A DNA stretch of 64,000 bases from AV69 sp963742315 (GCA_963742315.1 CAVULE010000003.1:972009-1036008), one strand, 5' to 3'; numbered from the stretch's first letter, positions 16,333 to 24,538 are shown. The notes: generated by a model from the sequence alone, not told the origin. Numbers and translations: made by a program.

Positions 16333-16680
16333 ATGAAACAGGAAAATCCTTGGATCGAAATTTGTCCCGGCATCAGGCGGCGAACACACGCCCACGGCCG
16401 CACCATGTATCAAATGGTGGCCGAGCTGGCTGCGGGAAGCCGGATGCCTGAGCATCAGCATTCGCAAGAGCAAATTGTCCATATTCTTTCCGGACGAATG
16501 CGACTGATCGTCGAAGGCACGCCGCACGAACTCGCCACCGGGGACGTCTTTTATCTCGCCAGCAACATTCCGCACGGCGTTGAAACGATCGAGAATACAC
16601 GCGTGCTTGATACCTTCAGCCCGCCACGGGACGAATACCTAGCGATCGACGAGAAAGTGCGGCATTCGGAAAAGGGTTAA
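16333..16680 (+). CDS. Small cupin-domain protein
   Basis: 115 aa, a single cupin barrel. 'MPEHQHSQEQIVHILSGRMRL' resembles cupin motif 1 with metal-binding His and Glu, and 'LATGDVFYLASNIPHGVE' is motif 2. It starts 7 bp after the ATP-grasp-like gene, suggesting one transcript. The family is functionally mixed (small-molecule binding, isomerases, dioxygenases), so no reaction is assigned. Confidence 0.85.
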   Translation: MKQENPWIEICPGIRRRTHAHGRTMYQMVAELAAGSRMPEHQHSQEQIVHILSGRMRLIVEGTPHELATGDVFYLASNIPHGVETIENTRVLDTFSPPRDEYLAIDEKVRHSEKG

Positions 16681-16691
16681 GTTGCTGAAGC

Positions 16692-16718
16692 GTTAAAAAC
16701 GGGGAGCACCGTTTTAAC
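16692..16718. terminator. Probable bidirectional terminator
   Basis: GTTAAAAACGG pairs with CCGTTTTAAC (one bulge), flanked by A-rich and T-rich tails ('AACTCTTTTAACTTTTC' to the right). It lies exactly between the convergent cupin and DUF3303 genes, which fits termination from both sides. A related hairpin lies after kbl at 20139-20172. Confidence 0.6.
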
Positions 16719-16738
16719 CTTGTAACTCTTTTAACTTT

Positions 16739-17008
16739 TCAACTCTTCTGAACAAGCAGCGCTGTCTCAGCAGATGTCCGGACCGGCACAATTTTGAATT
16801 CCATCAAGTCGTCCCAGTTTTCTGTCCAGCGCGGAAAAAGCGAAGGGTCTTCGGTTTCCATGAGCTGGTAGCAGACTTTCAAATCGGTATCGATCCAACT
16901 TGAGACGTAGTTGAGACCTTCCGGCATCATCCGCCCCTTCTCGCGAAACCGGCGATAGATTTCTGGCGCCACACCTTCTTTGAAATATTCGATGACCATG
17001 TAAAGCAT
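16739..17008 (-). CDS. DUF3303 family small protein
   Basis: 89 aa. 'MLYMVIEYFKEG', 'IYRRFREKGRMMPEGL', 'SSWIDTDLKVCYQLME', 'FPRWTENWDDLMEFKIVPV' follow the DUF3303 pattern, a dimeric alpha/beta-barrel-like small domain. Function unknown. The region upstream of its start is a palindromic repeat. Confidence 0.85.
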   Translation of the reverse strand: MLYMVIEYFKEGVAPEIYRRFREKGRMMPEGLNYVSSWIDTDLKVCYQLMETEDPSLFPRWTENWDDLMEFKIVPVRTSAETALLVQKS

Positions 17009-17022
17009 CGGTCGATCCTACC

Positions 17023-17105
17023 GTCATCCCGAGCGCAGTCGAGGGAGCCCGCGGCGAAATCTTGAAGGTAACGAAACGGGATCCTTCGACTTCGCTCAGG
17101 ATGAC
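17023..17105. repeat. Palindromic repeat, family A (GTCATCC...GGATGAC)
   Basis: It begins GTCATCCCGAGCGCAGTCGA and ends TCGACTTCGCTCAGGATGAC, so the ends pair as a long imperfect hairpin. Other copies lie at 22275-22375, 23472-23519 and, inside ispG, at 29135-29228. Confidence 0.85.
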
Positions 17106-17123
17106 GAGTCGCGAAGTTCTTCG

Positions 17124-17286
17124 TTCGTCCGACGCTTTGCGCTGCATCCACGAGCGTAAGTGCGCCGACGGCATGTGCTTTTTCGCACAACTCGGCCACG
17201 GGATTAATTGTGCCCAGCGAATTCGAGATATGTGTAACCGCGAACAGCTTCACCTCCGGCGTGGGCTCGAACGCTGGGCCCGCCAC
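17124..17286 (-). pseudogene. SufS-type cysteine desulfurase fragment
   Basis: In one minus-strand frame the sequence reads 'VKLFAVTHISNSLGTINPV', 'LCEKAHAVGALTLVDAAQSVG', which is the segment of class V aminotransferases/SufS around the PLP-binding Asp (usual form 'VTHVSNALGTINPV' and 'LVDGAQSV'). Only about 54 codons remain. The fragment stops abruptly at the family A repeat and overlaps the 3' end of the zinc-ribbon gene. The catalytic Lys and Cys regions are missing. It is a gene scrap left by rearrangement. Confidence 0.75.
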
Positions 17287-18041
17287 CAGAGTGCGTCACC
17301 AAGCGGCCCGTGTGTAGTAAGCATTGGGCCATTGAACTCGTAGGTGAGGTCTACCGGCTGAGTGGGGTTGTTGCTGGAAAACCATTTCATCTTGCCATTC
17401 GATGCGGTGATCGCTCCCGCGTCTGACCAGGGTCCGGAAAAGGTGAAATGTCCGTCTGTTTCGATTGTCCAATGGACCGTTTGTATCCGGCCGGAGTTGG
17501 GCGGCCAAGGGCCTTTGGTCTCCCAGGCCCCGATGAGACGGGAATCCAATTGAAAGCCATCTGGCGCGAACGAAGGTGCCGCGGATGATGCCGGTGTCGG
17601 TGAAACATCTTGAGGCGTCCCGGCCGGAATCGTGGGTGCTGCAGATGGCGGGATCGTGATAGTTGGGGTTGGCGACCCTTCCTCGGGAACAGGCGGCGAC
17701 GGCACGTCACCTTTCTTAACGAGTTGCTCCGCATGATGAGGCCGAAGCAAGAAAAAAAGGATCACCAGTACGAATGCAGCCGCTCCGGCGTAAATGGGCC
17801 AGGGCGCCCCCTTCAAGAACCCGACGCGTTGGGCCTGACCTTCTCTGCCCCCTTTCGTCTCTGTCGCTCCCGCGACACCACTCTGCGTCGACTCACGATT
17901 GAGGTCCGGCGGAACGGGCGGTTTAACCTTTTCGGCGACGACAACTGATTCCACCGCGGATTCCGCGCCGCACTCGGGACACGTCGTATGTTTCACCGGG
18001 TCGTAAACCCGTCCACAACTGCAACGAACCCGGCTTGTCAT
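17250..18041 (-). CDS. Zinc-ribbon membrane protein, third gene of the ExbB/ExbD-like operon
   Basis: 263 aa. The N-terminus 'RCSCGRVYDPVKHTTCPECG' has four cysteines forming a zinc ribbon. A charged linker and one membrane helix ('WPIYAGAAAFVLVILFFLL', about 90-108) follow, then a Pro/Thr-rich spacer and a C-terminal beta-rich domain ('LIGAWETKGPW', 'HWTIETDGHFTFSGPW'). Start and the upstream stop overlap by 4 bp, so it is coupled to the ExbD-like gene. The last residues (RAQRSSPRRR) run into the SufS scrap, so the native C-terminus may have been replaced. Confidence 0.7.
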   Translation of the reverse strand: MTSRVRCSCGRVYDPVKHTTCPECGAESAVESVVVAEKVKPPVPPDLNRESTQSGVAGATETKGGREGQAQRVGFLKGAPWPIYAGAAAFVLVILFFLLRPHHAEQLVKKGDVPSPPVPEEGSPTPTITIPPSAAPTIPAGTPQDVSPTPASSAAPSFAPDGFQLDSRLIGAWETKGPWPPNSGRIQTVHWTIETDGHFTFSGPWSDAGAITASNGKMKWFSSNNPTQPVDLTYEFNGPMLTTHGPLGDALWWRAQRSSPRRR

Positions 18042-19063
18042 GGCGATTGTGAGGGCGATGCGCCGGAAGACGGCGACTGTTGGTGTTGCCGTTCACGCCG
18101 CTCTTTTTCTATTTTTTCCAACAAAGCCCGCCGCTGTTCGGACGAGAGCGGCGTGCCGGTGGGCTGCGCTGTTTGGACTGGGAAAGGCAGCGCCGGCGCA
18201 GCTGTCACGGTTGGTCGTGCTTGCGGCGGCGGAGATGATTTCGATAACTTGCTCCACTCAGCGTCCCGTTCGGCTTGCGTGGCTTCTTGAAATGCGGGTT
18301 TTCCTTCAGAAGTGAACGACAAGGTACCCACTAGAGTCCAAAATCGAGCCGAGTTCAGGGTCACGTCAGGCAGGTCCAATGTCCAAGTGTCACTAAACGC
18401 CAGGCTTTTTACTGTAGTGGTCACGGGAGAATTCAACGCTGCGGCCGGCGGGGGAACCTTCACGTAAAGCTTGTAGTGTGTGCGGGCCGGCGTGTCTCGA
18501 GTTAGCCAGGCTGTGAGGCCACGGTCCGGCCACCGTGTGGAGACATCGCCAGCGAAGAAAATCGGCTGCCGCTGCTTGGTTGGATCGAATGGCGGATTTG
18601 GTTGGTTGTTTTCGCCGATGGTGTCGGCGTCGAGATAAATATCCAGCTCCTGAGAAGGATAAGTTACCGACGTCACGAGAAACGGATGACGCATGTCAAG
18701 CTGGCGAGCTTGTTTGTCGTTTTTTGCAGCCAGACTCTGGTTCTGATTCTCTAGCTGTTGATTTTCCGCCGAGAGCTGATTGAGCTGACCCTGCATCTGC
18801 TTCACTTGTTCCTGGAGTTTCTGCGTCAACGCCGCCATCTGCTGCGCCAGCGCCCCCTCCTGTGCATTTGCGCGAAGTTTTTCCAGTTCGTCGAGCAGAT
18901 CCTGTGTTTTAACCTCCTGCTTGTGAAGGTCGGTCTCTTTTCCGGGCGGCTTATAATACGGCAAGAGCACCAGCATCATGAAGCAGAACGCCCCCAACGC
19001 TCCGCACAAGATGTCGAGCAGCGACATATTGAAGATGTTGATCTCGCGGGATCGCGCTCTCAT
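18038..19063 (-). CDS. ExbD/MotB-like inner-membrane protein with coiled coil
   Basis: 341 aa. Near the N-terminus, 'NMSLLDILCGALGAFCFMML' is a single helix with an Asp, as in ExbD/TolR/MotB proton-channel subunits. A long coiled coil follows (about 45-120, with repeated Leu/Gln-rich heptads such as 'LAQQMAALTQKLQEQVKQM'), then a beta-rich periplasmic domain and a Pro/Gln-rich tail with 'LSSEQRRALLEKIEKERRER'. No OmpA-type peptidoglycan-binding motif is seen. It overlaps both neighbours by 4 bp. The pairing with an ExbB/MotA-like gene supports an ion-driven machine; the output is unknown. Confidence 0.7.
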   Translation of the reverse strand: MRARSREINIFNMSLLDILCGALGAFCFMMLVLLPYYKPPGKETDLHKQEVKTQDLLDELEKLRANAQEGALAQQMAALTQKLQEQVKQMQGQLNQLSAENQQLENQNQSLAAKNDKQARQLDMRHPFLVTSVTYPSQELDIYLDADTIGENNQPNPPFDPTKQRQPIFFAGDVSTRWPDRGLTAWLTRDTPARTHYKLYVKVPPPAAALNSPVTTTVKSLAFSDTWTLDLPDVTLNSARFWTLVGTLSFTSEGKPAFQEATQAERDAEWSKLSKSSPPPQARPTVTAAPALPFPVQTAQPTGTPLSSEQRRALLEKIEKERRERQHQQSPSSGASPSQSP

Positions 19064-19911
19064 GCCTTTTCCATGTCTTCTTCCGGCGCGGCGTAGAGGC
19101 GATTAATTAAGTTCCGCAAAGTATAATCGCCGGCGCCGTTCAGGGCTGATTCCTCACGCTCCTGAACGAGATGCAGCAAGAACACCAGAATGGCGCTTTC
19201 CACCAAGGCCACCATGGTGCAGTCAAAACCAACACCGAGGGTTTTAGCGACCTCGTGGAGGTCGAGTGCCTTGGTTGGATCGCCCGCCGCCGATAACGAT
19301 GCACCCAGCGAATACACTGTGCCGATGAATCCAAGAGTGGGAACCACCCACGCGATGAACCGTACCAGCCCGTAACGCAAATCGAGCCGATTCGCCATCA
19401 ACTCCAATTGCTGACTCATTACGCCGGCGGCTTGTTCTACCGACGAACTCGATTGGAATTGGAGGATTGCCAGATTAATCAGCGAAGGCAAAAAGCCGTT
19501 CTCGTGATCGAACAAATTGGCTACCCGCCGACGGATCGGGCCAAGATCGTGCGAGACCAGCACAGTCCGGTCGTCCTCGGGAAGAAAATGGGCGTTCAGA
19601 AAATTCTTTTCCCGCACCGCTGTTCGCCACCGAACGAACAGTTCTCCTAGCGCGACAAAGAAGATCATGTGCATGACGTTTTGAATCGTGAACGGGTAAA
19701 AGAAATGCAGCGACGGATGATCGAGAACCAGGACCGCTGCTCGACCGGACAGCACCAGAGTTAAAAATCCAATGAAGAGAATGCCGGCGACGGCAGCGAC
19801 CATAATCGCGGTGGATCGTTGCGGCTTCTCCCATAGTCCGCCCAGACCGGAACCGAGCCCAAACGCTTTCGGCGCAGCTGTGTTGAGATCAACGCCCTGG
19901 ACCTGATTCAA
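19060..19911 (-). CDS. MotA/TolQ/ExbB proton-channel family protein
   Basis: 283 aa starting at a TTG with AAAGGAG about 10 nt upstream. It has helices at about 35-57 and 75-92, a cytoplasmic stretch, then the conserved pair 'RFIAWVVPTLGFIGTVYSLG' and 'TLGVGFDCTMVALVESAILV', the TolQ/ExbB/MotA channel signature, and ends with 'LVQEREE'. It should form the stator pore with the ExbD-like protein. No TonB, Tol-Pal or flagellar gene lies nearby, so the partner system is not the classical ones. Confidence 0.85.
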   Translation of the reverse strand: MNQVQGVDLNTAAPKAFGLGSGLGGLWEKPQRSTAIMVAAVAGILFIGFLTLVLSGRAAVLVLDHPSLHFFYPFTIQNVMHMIFFVALGELFVRWRTAVREKNFLNAHFLPEDDRTVLVSHDLGPIRRRVANLFDHENGFLPSLINLAILQFQSSSSVEQAAGVMSQQLELMANRLDLRYGLVRFIAWVVPTLGFIGTVYSLGASLSAAGDPTKALDLHEVAKTLGVGFDCTMVALVESAILVFLLHLVQEREESALNGAGDYTLRNLINRLYAAPEEDMEKA

Positions 19912-20138
19912 AACAACCCACTCCTTTCAGAGGAATTGCTCAATGAACCACTGGCCTTCATTGACACAGGGATTTTCCAGCCCTCAAACGGCATCAAAAT
20001 ATTCCTCCGGTTCTTGTCTCTTAAAATTGCCCGATTTCGTTCGCGACCGAGTAGTTACGGTAGGCGGCGGAGGTTAGAGAGAGTTGCGGGCCCGAGCAAG
20101 ACTATTTGCCGTCGACTTGAGAGTTAAAATGTTACAAA

Positions 20139-20172
20139 CGTTAAAACGTCCGCGAATCAGGGGCTTTTAACG
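20139..20172. terminator. Probable terminator downstream of kbl
   Basis: CGTTAAAA at 20139-20146 pairs with TTTTAACG at 20165-20172. A/T-rich flanks on both sides would serve the minus-strand kbl transcript ending at 20193. The rest of 19912-20192 shows no gene. Confidence 0.5.
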
Positions 20173-20192
20173 TGTAATCCTTCTTAACTTTT

Positions 20193-21380
20193 TTAACTTC
20201 CCTTTAATTCTTCGTTTGTTTCAGCGAAGGCGTTGACGGCGAACTCCAAGTCTTCGCGGGAATGCGCCGCGCTTACCTGCGTCCGCACTCGCGCCGTGCC
20301 ATGTGGCACCACCGGATAGAAGAAGCCGATAACGTAAACCCCTTTCTCCAGCATGCGGGCGGCAAACTTTTGCGACTTCGCGGCGTCGCCGATCATAATT
20401 GGAACGATTGGATGGACCCCGGGCTTAATCGTGAGTCCACGTTCCGTTAGGGCCTTGCGAAAATATTTCGTGTTCGCTTCAAGCTTGTCCCGTAACTCGG
20501 TTGATCCAGTCAGAAGCTTGAGGGCTTTAAGAGTCGCCGCCACAATATGGGGCGCGACGCTGTTGGAGAAAAGATACGGGCGTGATCGTTGCCGCAATAA
20601 CTCAACGATGTGCTGCCGTGCGCTGGTAAATCCACCACTGGCGCCGCCAAGCGCCTTCCCCAGCGTTCCAGTGATGATATCGATTCTACCCATGACATCG
20701 CGATATTCATGCGTGCCACGCCCTGTCTTGCCCAGAAAACCAGTCGCATGCGCATCATCAATCATCACCAGCGCCCGATACTTGTCGGCAAGATCACAGA
20801 TCGATCGTAGCTCAGCGATTGTTCCGTCCATCGAGAAGCAACCGTCGGTCGCAATCAGTTTCACCTTGGCGTTGCTCGCCTCGCGTAACTTCGCTTCCAG
20901 ATCGGCCATGTCGTTATGCTTGTAACGAAAACGCTGAGCCTTGCAGAGCCGAATGCCATCTATGATTGAAGCGTGATTCAATTCATCGGAGATCACTGCA
21001 TCCTTATCCGTCAAAATAGTTTCGAATAGTCCGCCGTTGGCGTCGAAGGCACTGGGATAAAGAATCGTTTCCTCGGTCCCGAGAAATTTTGTCAGCGCGC
21101 TTTCCAACTCCTTGTGAATGTCCTGGGTGCCGCAAATGAAACGCACACTCGCCATGCCGAAACCGTGAGTATCAAGCGCTTCCTTGGCCGCGGCGATAAG
21201 CGCGGGGTGATCGGCCAGGCCGAGGTAATTGTTTGCGCATAAATTGAGAACGCGCTTGCCGCCGGCGACGGCAATATGCGCGTCCTGTGGCGTGGTGATA
21301 ATCCGCTCAGTTTTGTAAAGGCCTTGAGCTTTGATTTCATCAAGCGTCTTCGCGAGTTGCTGATCAAATTCGGCGAGCAT
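20193..21380 (-). CDS. kbl: 2-amino-3-ketobutyrate CoA ligase (glycine C-acetyltransferase)
   Basis: Converts 2-amino-3-ketobutyrate and CoA to glycine and acetyl-CoA, the second step of threonine degradation by Tdh. The ATG at 21380 gives 395 aa, the normal length. The longer open frame adds 62 residues with no homology that overlap the divergent lipoprotein gene. Motifs: 'NLCANNYLGLADHP', 'GFGMASVRFICGTQDIHKEL', 'MIDDAHATGFLGKTGRGTHE', and 'IITGTLGKALGGASGGF' with the PLP lysine. It is an alpha-oxoamine synthase, separated from tdh only by one plus-strand gene. Confidence 0.95.
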   Translation of the reverse strand: MLAEFDQQLAKTLDEIKAQGLYKTERIITTPQDAHIAVAGGKRVLNLCANNYLGLADHPALIAAAKEALDTHGFGMASVRFICGTQDIHKELESALTKFLGTEETILYPSAFDANGGLFETILTDKDAVISDELNHASIIDGIRLCKAQRFRYKHNDMADLEAKLREASNAKVKLIATDGCFSMDGTIAELRSICDLADKYRALVMIDDAHATGFLGKTGRGTHEYRDVMGRIDIITGTLGKALGGASGGFTSARQHIVELLRQRSRPYLFSNSVAPHIVAATLKALKLLTGSTELRDKLEANTKYFRKALTERGLTIKPGVHPIVPIMIGDAAKSQKFAARMLEKGVYVIGFFYPVVPHGTARVRTQVSAAHSREDLEFAVNAFAETNEELKGS

Positions 21381-21492
21381 GGGGCAATCTTGCGCGAACC
21401 AGGCAGAGTGCAAAGCCGGCGGCCATCCCTCCGCGACGGAAATTTCGGTTGCGCTGCTTGTGAATAATCTGTTAATAACCCCGCATCCGCCC

Positions 21493-22257
21493 TTGAAATA
21501 CGTTCGGTTCGCCATCCTTATCGCCTTCACCGCAGTCGGAACAATTCTCTTCTCTTCCTGCGGCACGACTGGTGTGCGCGCACTCCCGGCCTACGAGCCG
21601 CCGCTGGTAAAATCCAATTTCCAAACCGTGCGCACGACCGCTTATACCCATACTGAATCGGACCATCTGCAGTTTTCCGATCACAATGCGCTTGGGGGCC
21701 AGTTACAGGCAGCGGGGCCGCCGATTCATCGGGCTGAAAACACTCGTCTTCCCTTAGAGATTGAAGGCGACTACAGGGTTGTTTCCTACACGCCGGCGCC
21801 CCAGCCATTCTCGATGAACGATGAGGAACCAACGGTGCGCAAGGCAACGCGTGCGACCACCACAACAACTACGACAACGACGCGAACGGTGAAAGTTGTG
21901 CGGGGGAAACGCGTGGTGGTGAAAGGTAAGCCACAGCCCCCGAAGATTGGAAGTGCGGCAGCGGACTGGTCGCGCTGGCCGATGGGCACGACATTCCGAT
22001 TGCTTTCAACCGGTCAGATCTATCGCGTCGACGACTACGGCTGGGCATTAGCTGGACGCAACACCATCGACCTCTACATGGCTACCCAGGCGGAGATGAA
22101 CGCGTGGGGCGCGCGGGAAGAGCCGCTTCAGATTCTAAAATGGGGCGACTCAGAGGAAAGCTTGCGCTTTTTGGAGCGGCATCAGGACTACAAGCATATC
22201 CGCCGCATGGTGCTCGAGCTTCAAGGCAAGGAAGATGCCGCCGCGCAGTTGCACTAG
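21493..22257 (+). CDS. 3D-domain lipoprotein, probable peptidoglycan-acting protein
   Basis: A TTG start at 21493 gives a 254-aa protein with a lipoprotein signal 'FTAVGTILFSSC'. After a spacer that includes a nine-Thr run comes a 3D (Asp-Asp-Asp) domain: 'VRTTAYTHTESDH', 'SRWPMGTTFRLL', 'YRVDDYGWALAGRNTIDLYM', with catalytic-type Asp residues in 'VDDYG' and 'TIDLY'. The domain occurs in MltA-type lytic transglycosylases and stationary-phase muramidases. It probably cleaves or remodels cell wall from a lipid anchor. A family A repeat follows the gene. Confidence 0.8.
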   Translation: MKYVRFAILIAFTAVGTILFSSCGTTGVRALPAYEPPLVKSNFQTVRTTAYTHTESDHLQFSDHNALGGQLQAAGPPIHRAENTRLPLEIEGDYRVVSYTPAPQPFSMNDEEPTVRKATRATTTTTTTTTRTVKVVRGKRVVVKGKPQPPKIGSAAADWSRWPMGTTFRLLSTGQIYRVDDYGWALAGRNTIDLYMATQAEMNAWGAREEPLQILKWGDSEESLRFLERHQDYKHIRRMVLELQGKEDAAAQLH

Positions 22258-22274
22258 TTCGCTTTCCCTCCTCT

Positions 22275-22375
22275 GTCATTCCGAGTGCAGCGAAGCGGAG
22301 TCGAAGAATCTATATTTCTGACTGAGACATATAGAGACATGTAGTAAGAGATCCTTCGACTTCGCTCAGGATGAC
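22275..22375. repeat. Palindromic repeat, family A, supplying the tdh stop
   Basis: It begins GTCATTCCGAGTGCAGCGAAG and ends TTCGACTTCGCTCAGGATGAC. The right end overlaps the 3' end of the minus-strand tdh gene, whose last codons and TGA stop come from the repeat (minus-strand GTCATCCTGAGCG). Confidence 0.85.
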
Positions 22376-23415
22376 GACGTAGCAAAATCCATTACGATCT
22401 TTCCAGAGTTACCGGACTTGGCGAGCTCGATGGCTTCTTTGAATTGTTGAAATGGAAAGTGATGGGTGATGACCGGTGAAATATCCACACCGCTCTGGAT
22501 CAGGGAGGTCATTTTGTACCAGGTCTCGAACATTTCGCGTCCGTAGATTCCTTGCAGCGTCAGGCTATGAAAGACGACGACATTCCAATCGATTGACGCG
22601 GTTGATGGCATGATCCCGAGGAGCGCGATTTTGCCGCCGTAAAACATACTCGGGAGAATATCGGCGAAAGCTTTGGGGTTACCCGACATCTCCAGGCAAA
22701 CATCGAAACCTTCCCTCATTCCGAGCTGCGTCATCGCATCCGCTAATTTTTCCGTGCGCACATCGAGCGCCAGCGTCGCACCCATTTTCCGGGCGAGATC
22801 GAGACGATAGGAATTGACGTCGGTTATGACGATGTGGCGTGCACCGGCATGCCGGCAAATTGGAATGGCCATGCAACCGATCGGCCCCGCGCCGGTAATG
22901 AGCACGTCCTCACCGACCAGATCGAAAGTGAGGGCGGTGTGCACAGCGTTTCCTAGCGGATCAAAACAGGAAAGGACATCGAGCGAAATGGAAGGATCGG
23001 CATGCCATACGTTGCTCGTTGGGATAGAGACAAACTCGGCCCAGGCTCCGGGGCGATTAACGCCGACGCCCAGTGTATTTGGGCAGAGGTGGCGGCGGCC
23101 GGCGAGACAATTCCGGCAATGCCCGCAAGTGATGTGACCTTCCCCCACGACGAGATCGCCCTGCGCAAACCCGCGCACGTTTGTTCCAACCGACGCAATC
23201 TCGCCGACGAATTCATGGCCGATGGTCATCGGCACAGGAATGGTCTTCTGCGCCCAATCATCCCAGTTGTAAATGTGAATATCGGTGCCGCAGATTGAGG
23301 CCTTCTTCGTTCGAATCAGCACATCGTCCGGGCCAACTTCAGGCACAGGAACTTGTTCGAGCCACAGGCCCGGTTCGGGTTTGGCTTTCACGATTGCCTG
23401 CATCGTTTTTTGCAT
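22366..23415 (-). CDS. tdh: L-threonine 3-dehydrogenase
   Basis: Zinc-dependent medium-chain dehydrogenase oxidising L-threonine to 2-amino-3-ketobutyrate with NAD. The 349-aa protein has 'KASICGTDIHIYNWD' (catalytic Zn Cys and the Thr-specific HIYNWD), 'GHEFVGEIASVG', the structural zinc site 'CGHCRNCLAGRRHLC', and the Rossmann loop 'VLITGAGPIGCMAIPICRHA'. 'FDPLGNAVHTAL' is typical of Tdh. The final 'ATSSS' and stop are read from a palindromic repeat. An alternative ATG four codons in is possible. Works with kbl. Confidence 0.96.
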   Translation of the reverse strand: MQKTMQAIVKAKPEPGLWLEQVPVPEVGPDDVLIRTKKASICGTDIHIYNWDDWAQKTIPVPMTIGHEFVGEIASVGTNVRGFAQGDLVVGEGHITCGHCRNCLAGRRHLCPNTLGVGVNRPGAWAEFVSIPTSNVWHADPSISLDVLSCFDPLGNAVHTALTFDLVGEDVLITGAGPIGCMAIPICRHAGARHIVITDVNSYRLDLARKMGATLALDVRTEKLADAMTQLGMREGFDVCLEMSGNPKAFADILPSMFYGGKIALLGIMPSTASIDWNVVVFHSLTLQGIYGREMFETWYKMTSLIQSGVDISPVITHHFPFQQFKEAIELAKSGNSGKIVMDFATSSS

Positions 23416-23471
23416 CGCGACCTAAATCTAGGCGAAATCAGGAAATGAGGAAAACAGGAATCGACGAGAAT

Positions 23472-23519
23472 GTCATCCCGAGCGATGTCGAAAATCCCTC
23501 GACTTTCGCTTGGGATGAC
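23472..23519. repeat. Palindromic repeat, family A, short copy
   Basis: GTCATCCCGAGCGATGTCGA pairs with TCGACTTTCGCTTGGGATGAC, an uninterrupted compact hairpin of about 48 bp between tdh and cdsA, 54 bp before the cdsA start. Confidence 0.85.
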
Positions 23520-23572
23520 GAAGCTCGAATGCCTGTGGACATTTTCCCTCTTCATTCGGATGATGGGGTTCC

Positions 23573-24493
23573 ATGTCCGCAACGGCCGAGACGCAAGAAA
23601 TAGGAAAGAAACCGGCGACGCCGCGCGCTGTTTTTATTCTGCGATTCACCAGCACGATCATCCTCTGGACAGTCGCGCTGCTCATTGCTTTTTCCGGCTT
23701 CGAGCTGGCGTTTTGGGGCTTGATCAGTGCCTTCGGTCTGATCTCGCTCTGGGAATTCTACGGCATGCTCGATCAGCGCGGGCTACCGAATTTCAAGCTT
23801 ACAGCGATGATTTGCGGCGTAGCCATGCTCTGCGGGAGCTTTTATTACTTTTCCCATTTTGGACTGGCGAATTCCTACGAGTTTGAGACGGCGGTGTTGT
23901 TATTGTTTTTGCTGACCGTGATCACGCGCCAGATGTTTGCGCGTTTACGCGAGGACGAACCCCTCCAGGCAATGGCCTACACCCTCTTTGGCCTTCTCTA
24001 CGTCCTCTGGCTCTTCAATTTCATGACCAAAATTCTTTATGTCGTACCGCGGTCGGACACAGGTGCGATCATGGGGCAATTTTACTGCCTGTATCTAATT
24101 GCGGTCACGAAGTTCAGCGACATGGGCGCGTACCTTACCGGCAGTGTCATCGGGCGGCATCCGCTGATTCCACACATCAGTCCAAAGAAAACATGGGAAG
24201 GATTTTTTGGTGCGATGGGATTTTCGCTGCTGGCGAGTCTGGCGCTTTTCAAACTGATGCCCGGACATCTCTCCGCGTTGAACTGGACCCATGCCACCAT
24301 TTTGGGACTGCTGCTTGGTTTCTCGGCGGTGATCGGCGATCTGGCAGAATCGATCATCAAGCGAAGCACCGGGGTGAAAGATTCCGGAAGATTGTTACCG
24401 GGCATTGGCGGAGCCCTCGACCTGGTCGACAGTTTACTTTTCACCGCGCCGCTACTGTTCTTTTATCTGCGCCTGGTGGTGCGAGTTCCGTGA
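23573..24493 (+). CDS. cdsA: Phosphatidate cytidylyltransferase
   Basis: Makes CDP-diacylglycerol from phosphatidate and CTP at the inner membrane. 306 aa with about eight helices. Signatures: 'KFSDMGAYLTGSVIGRH', 'ISPKKTWEGFFGAMGFSL', and the CdsA C-terminal motif 'KRSTGVKDSGRLLPGIGG' with 'ALDLVDSLLFTAP' (usually GHGG.LDR.DS; here GIGG and LDLVDS). It leads the cdsA-dxr-rseP block, a common arrangement. The undecaprenyl-diphosphate synthase gene often found upstream is not here. Confidence 0.93.
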   Translation: MSATAETQEIGKKPATPRAVFILRFTSTIILWTVALLIAFSGFELAFWGLISAFGLISLWEFYGMLDQRGLPNFKLTAMICGVAMLCGSFYYFSHFGLANSYEFETAVLLLFLLTVITRQMFARLREDEPLQAMAYTLFGLLYVLWLFNFMTKILYVVPRSDTGAIMGQFYCLYLIAVTKFSDMGAYLTGSVIGRHPLIPHISPKKTWEGFFGAMGFSLLASLALFKLMPGHLSALNWTHATILGLLLGFSAVIGDLAESIIKRSTGVKDSGRLLPGIGGALDLVDSLLFTAPLLFFYLRLVVRVP

Positions 24494-24538
24494 CTTTCAG
24501 ATGAGTGATACCGCAGAACTTCGTTGCGAAATCTTCAT

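Noticed and set aside
17250..19911. Zorya-type defence system (ZorAB) for the ExbB/ExbD-like pair
   Set aside because: The ExbD-like protein has no OmpA domain, and no ZorC/D/E-like helicase or nuclease genes are adjacent.
21381..21566. 62-residue N-terminal extension of Kbl
   Set aside because: Kbl homology begins at the ATG at 21380; the extra region overlaps the start of the divergent lipoprotein gene and has no family similarity.
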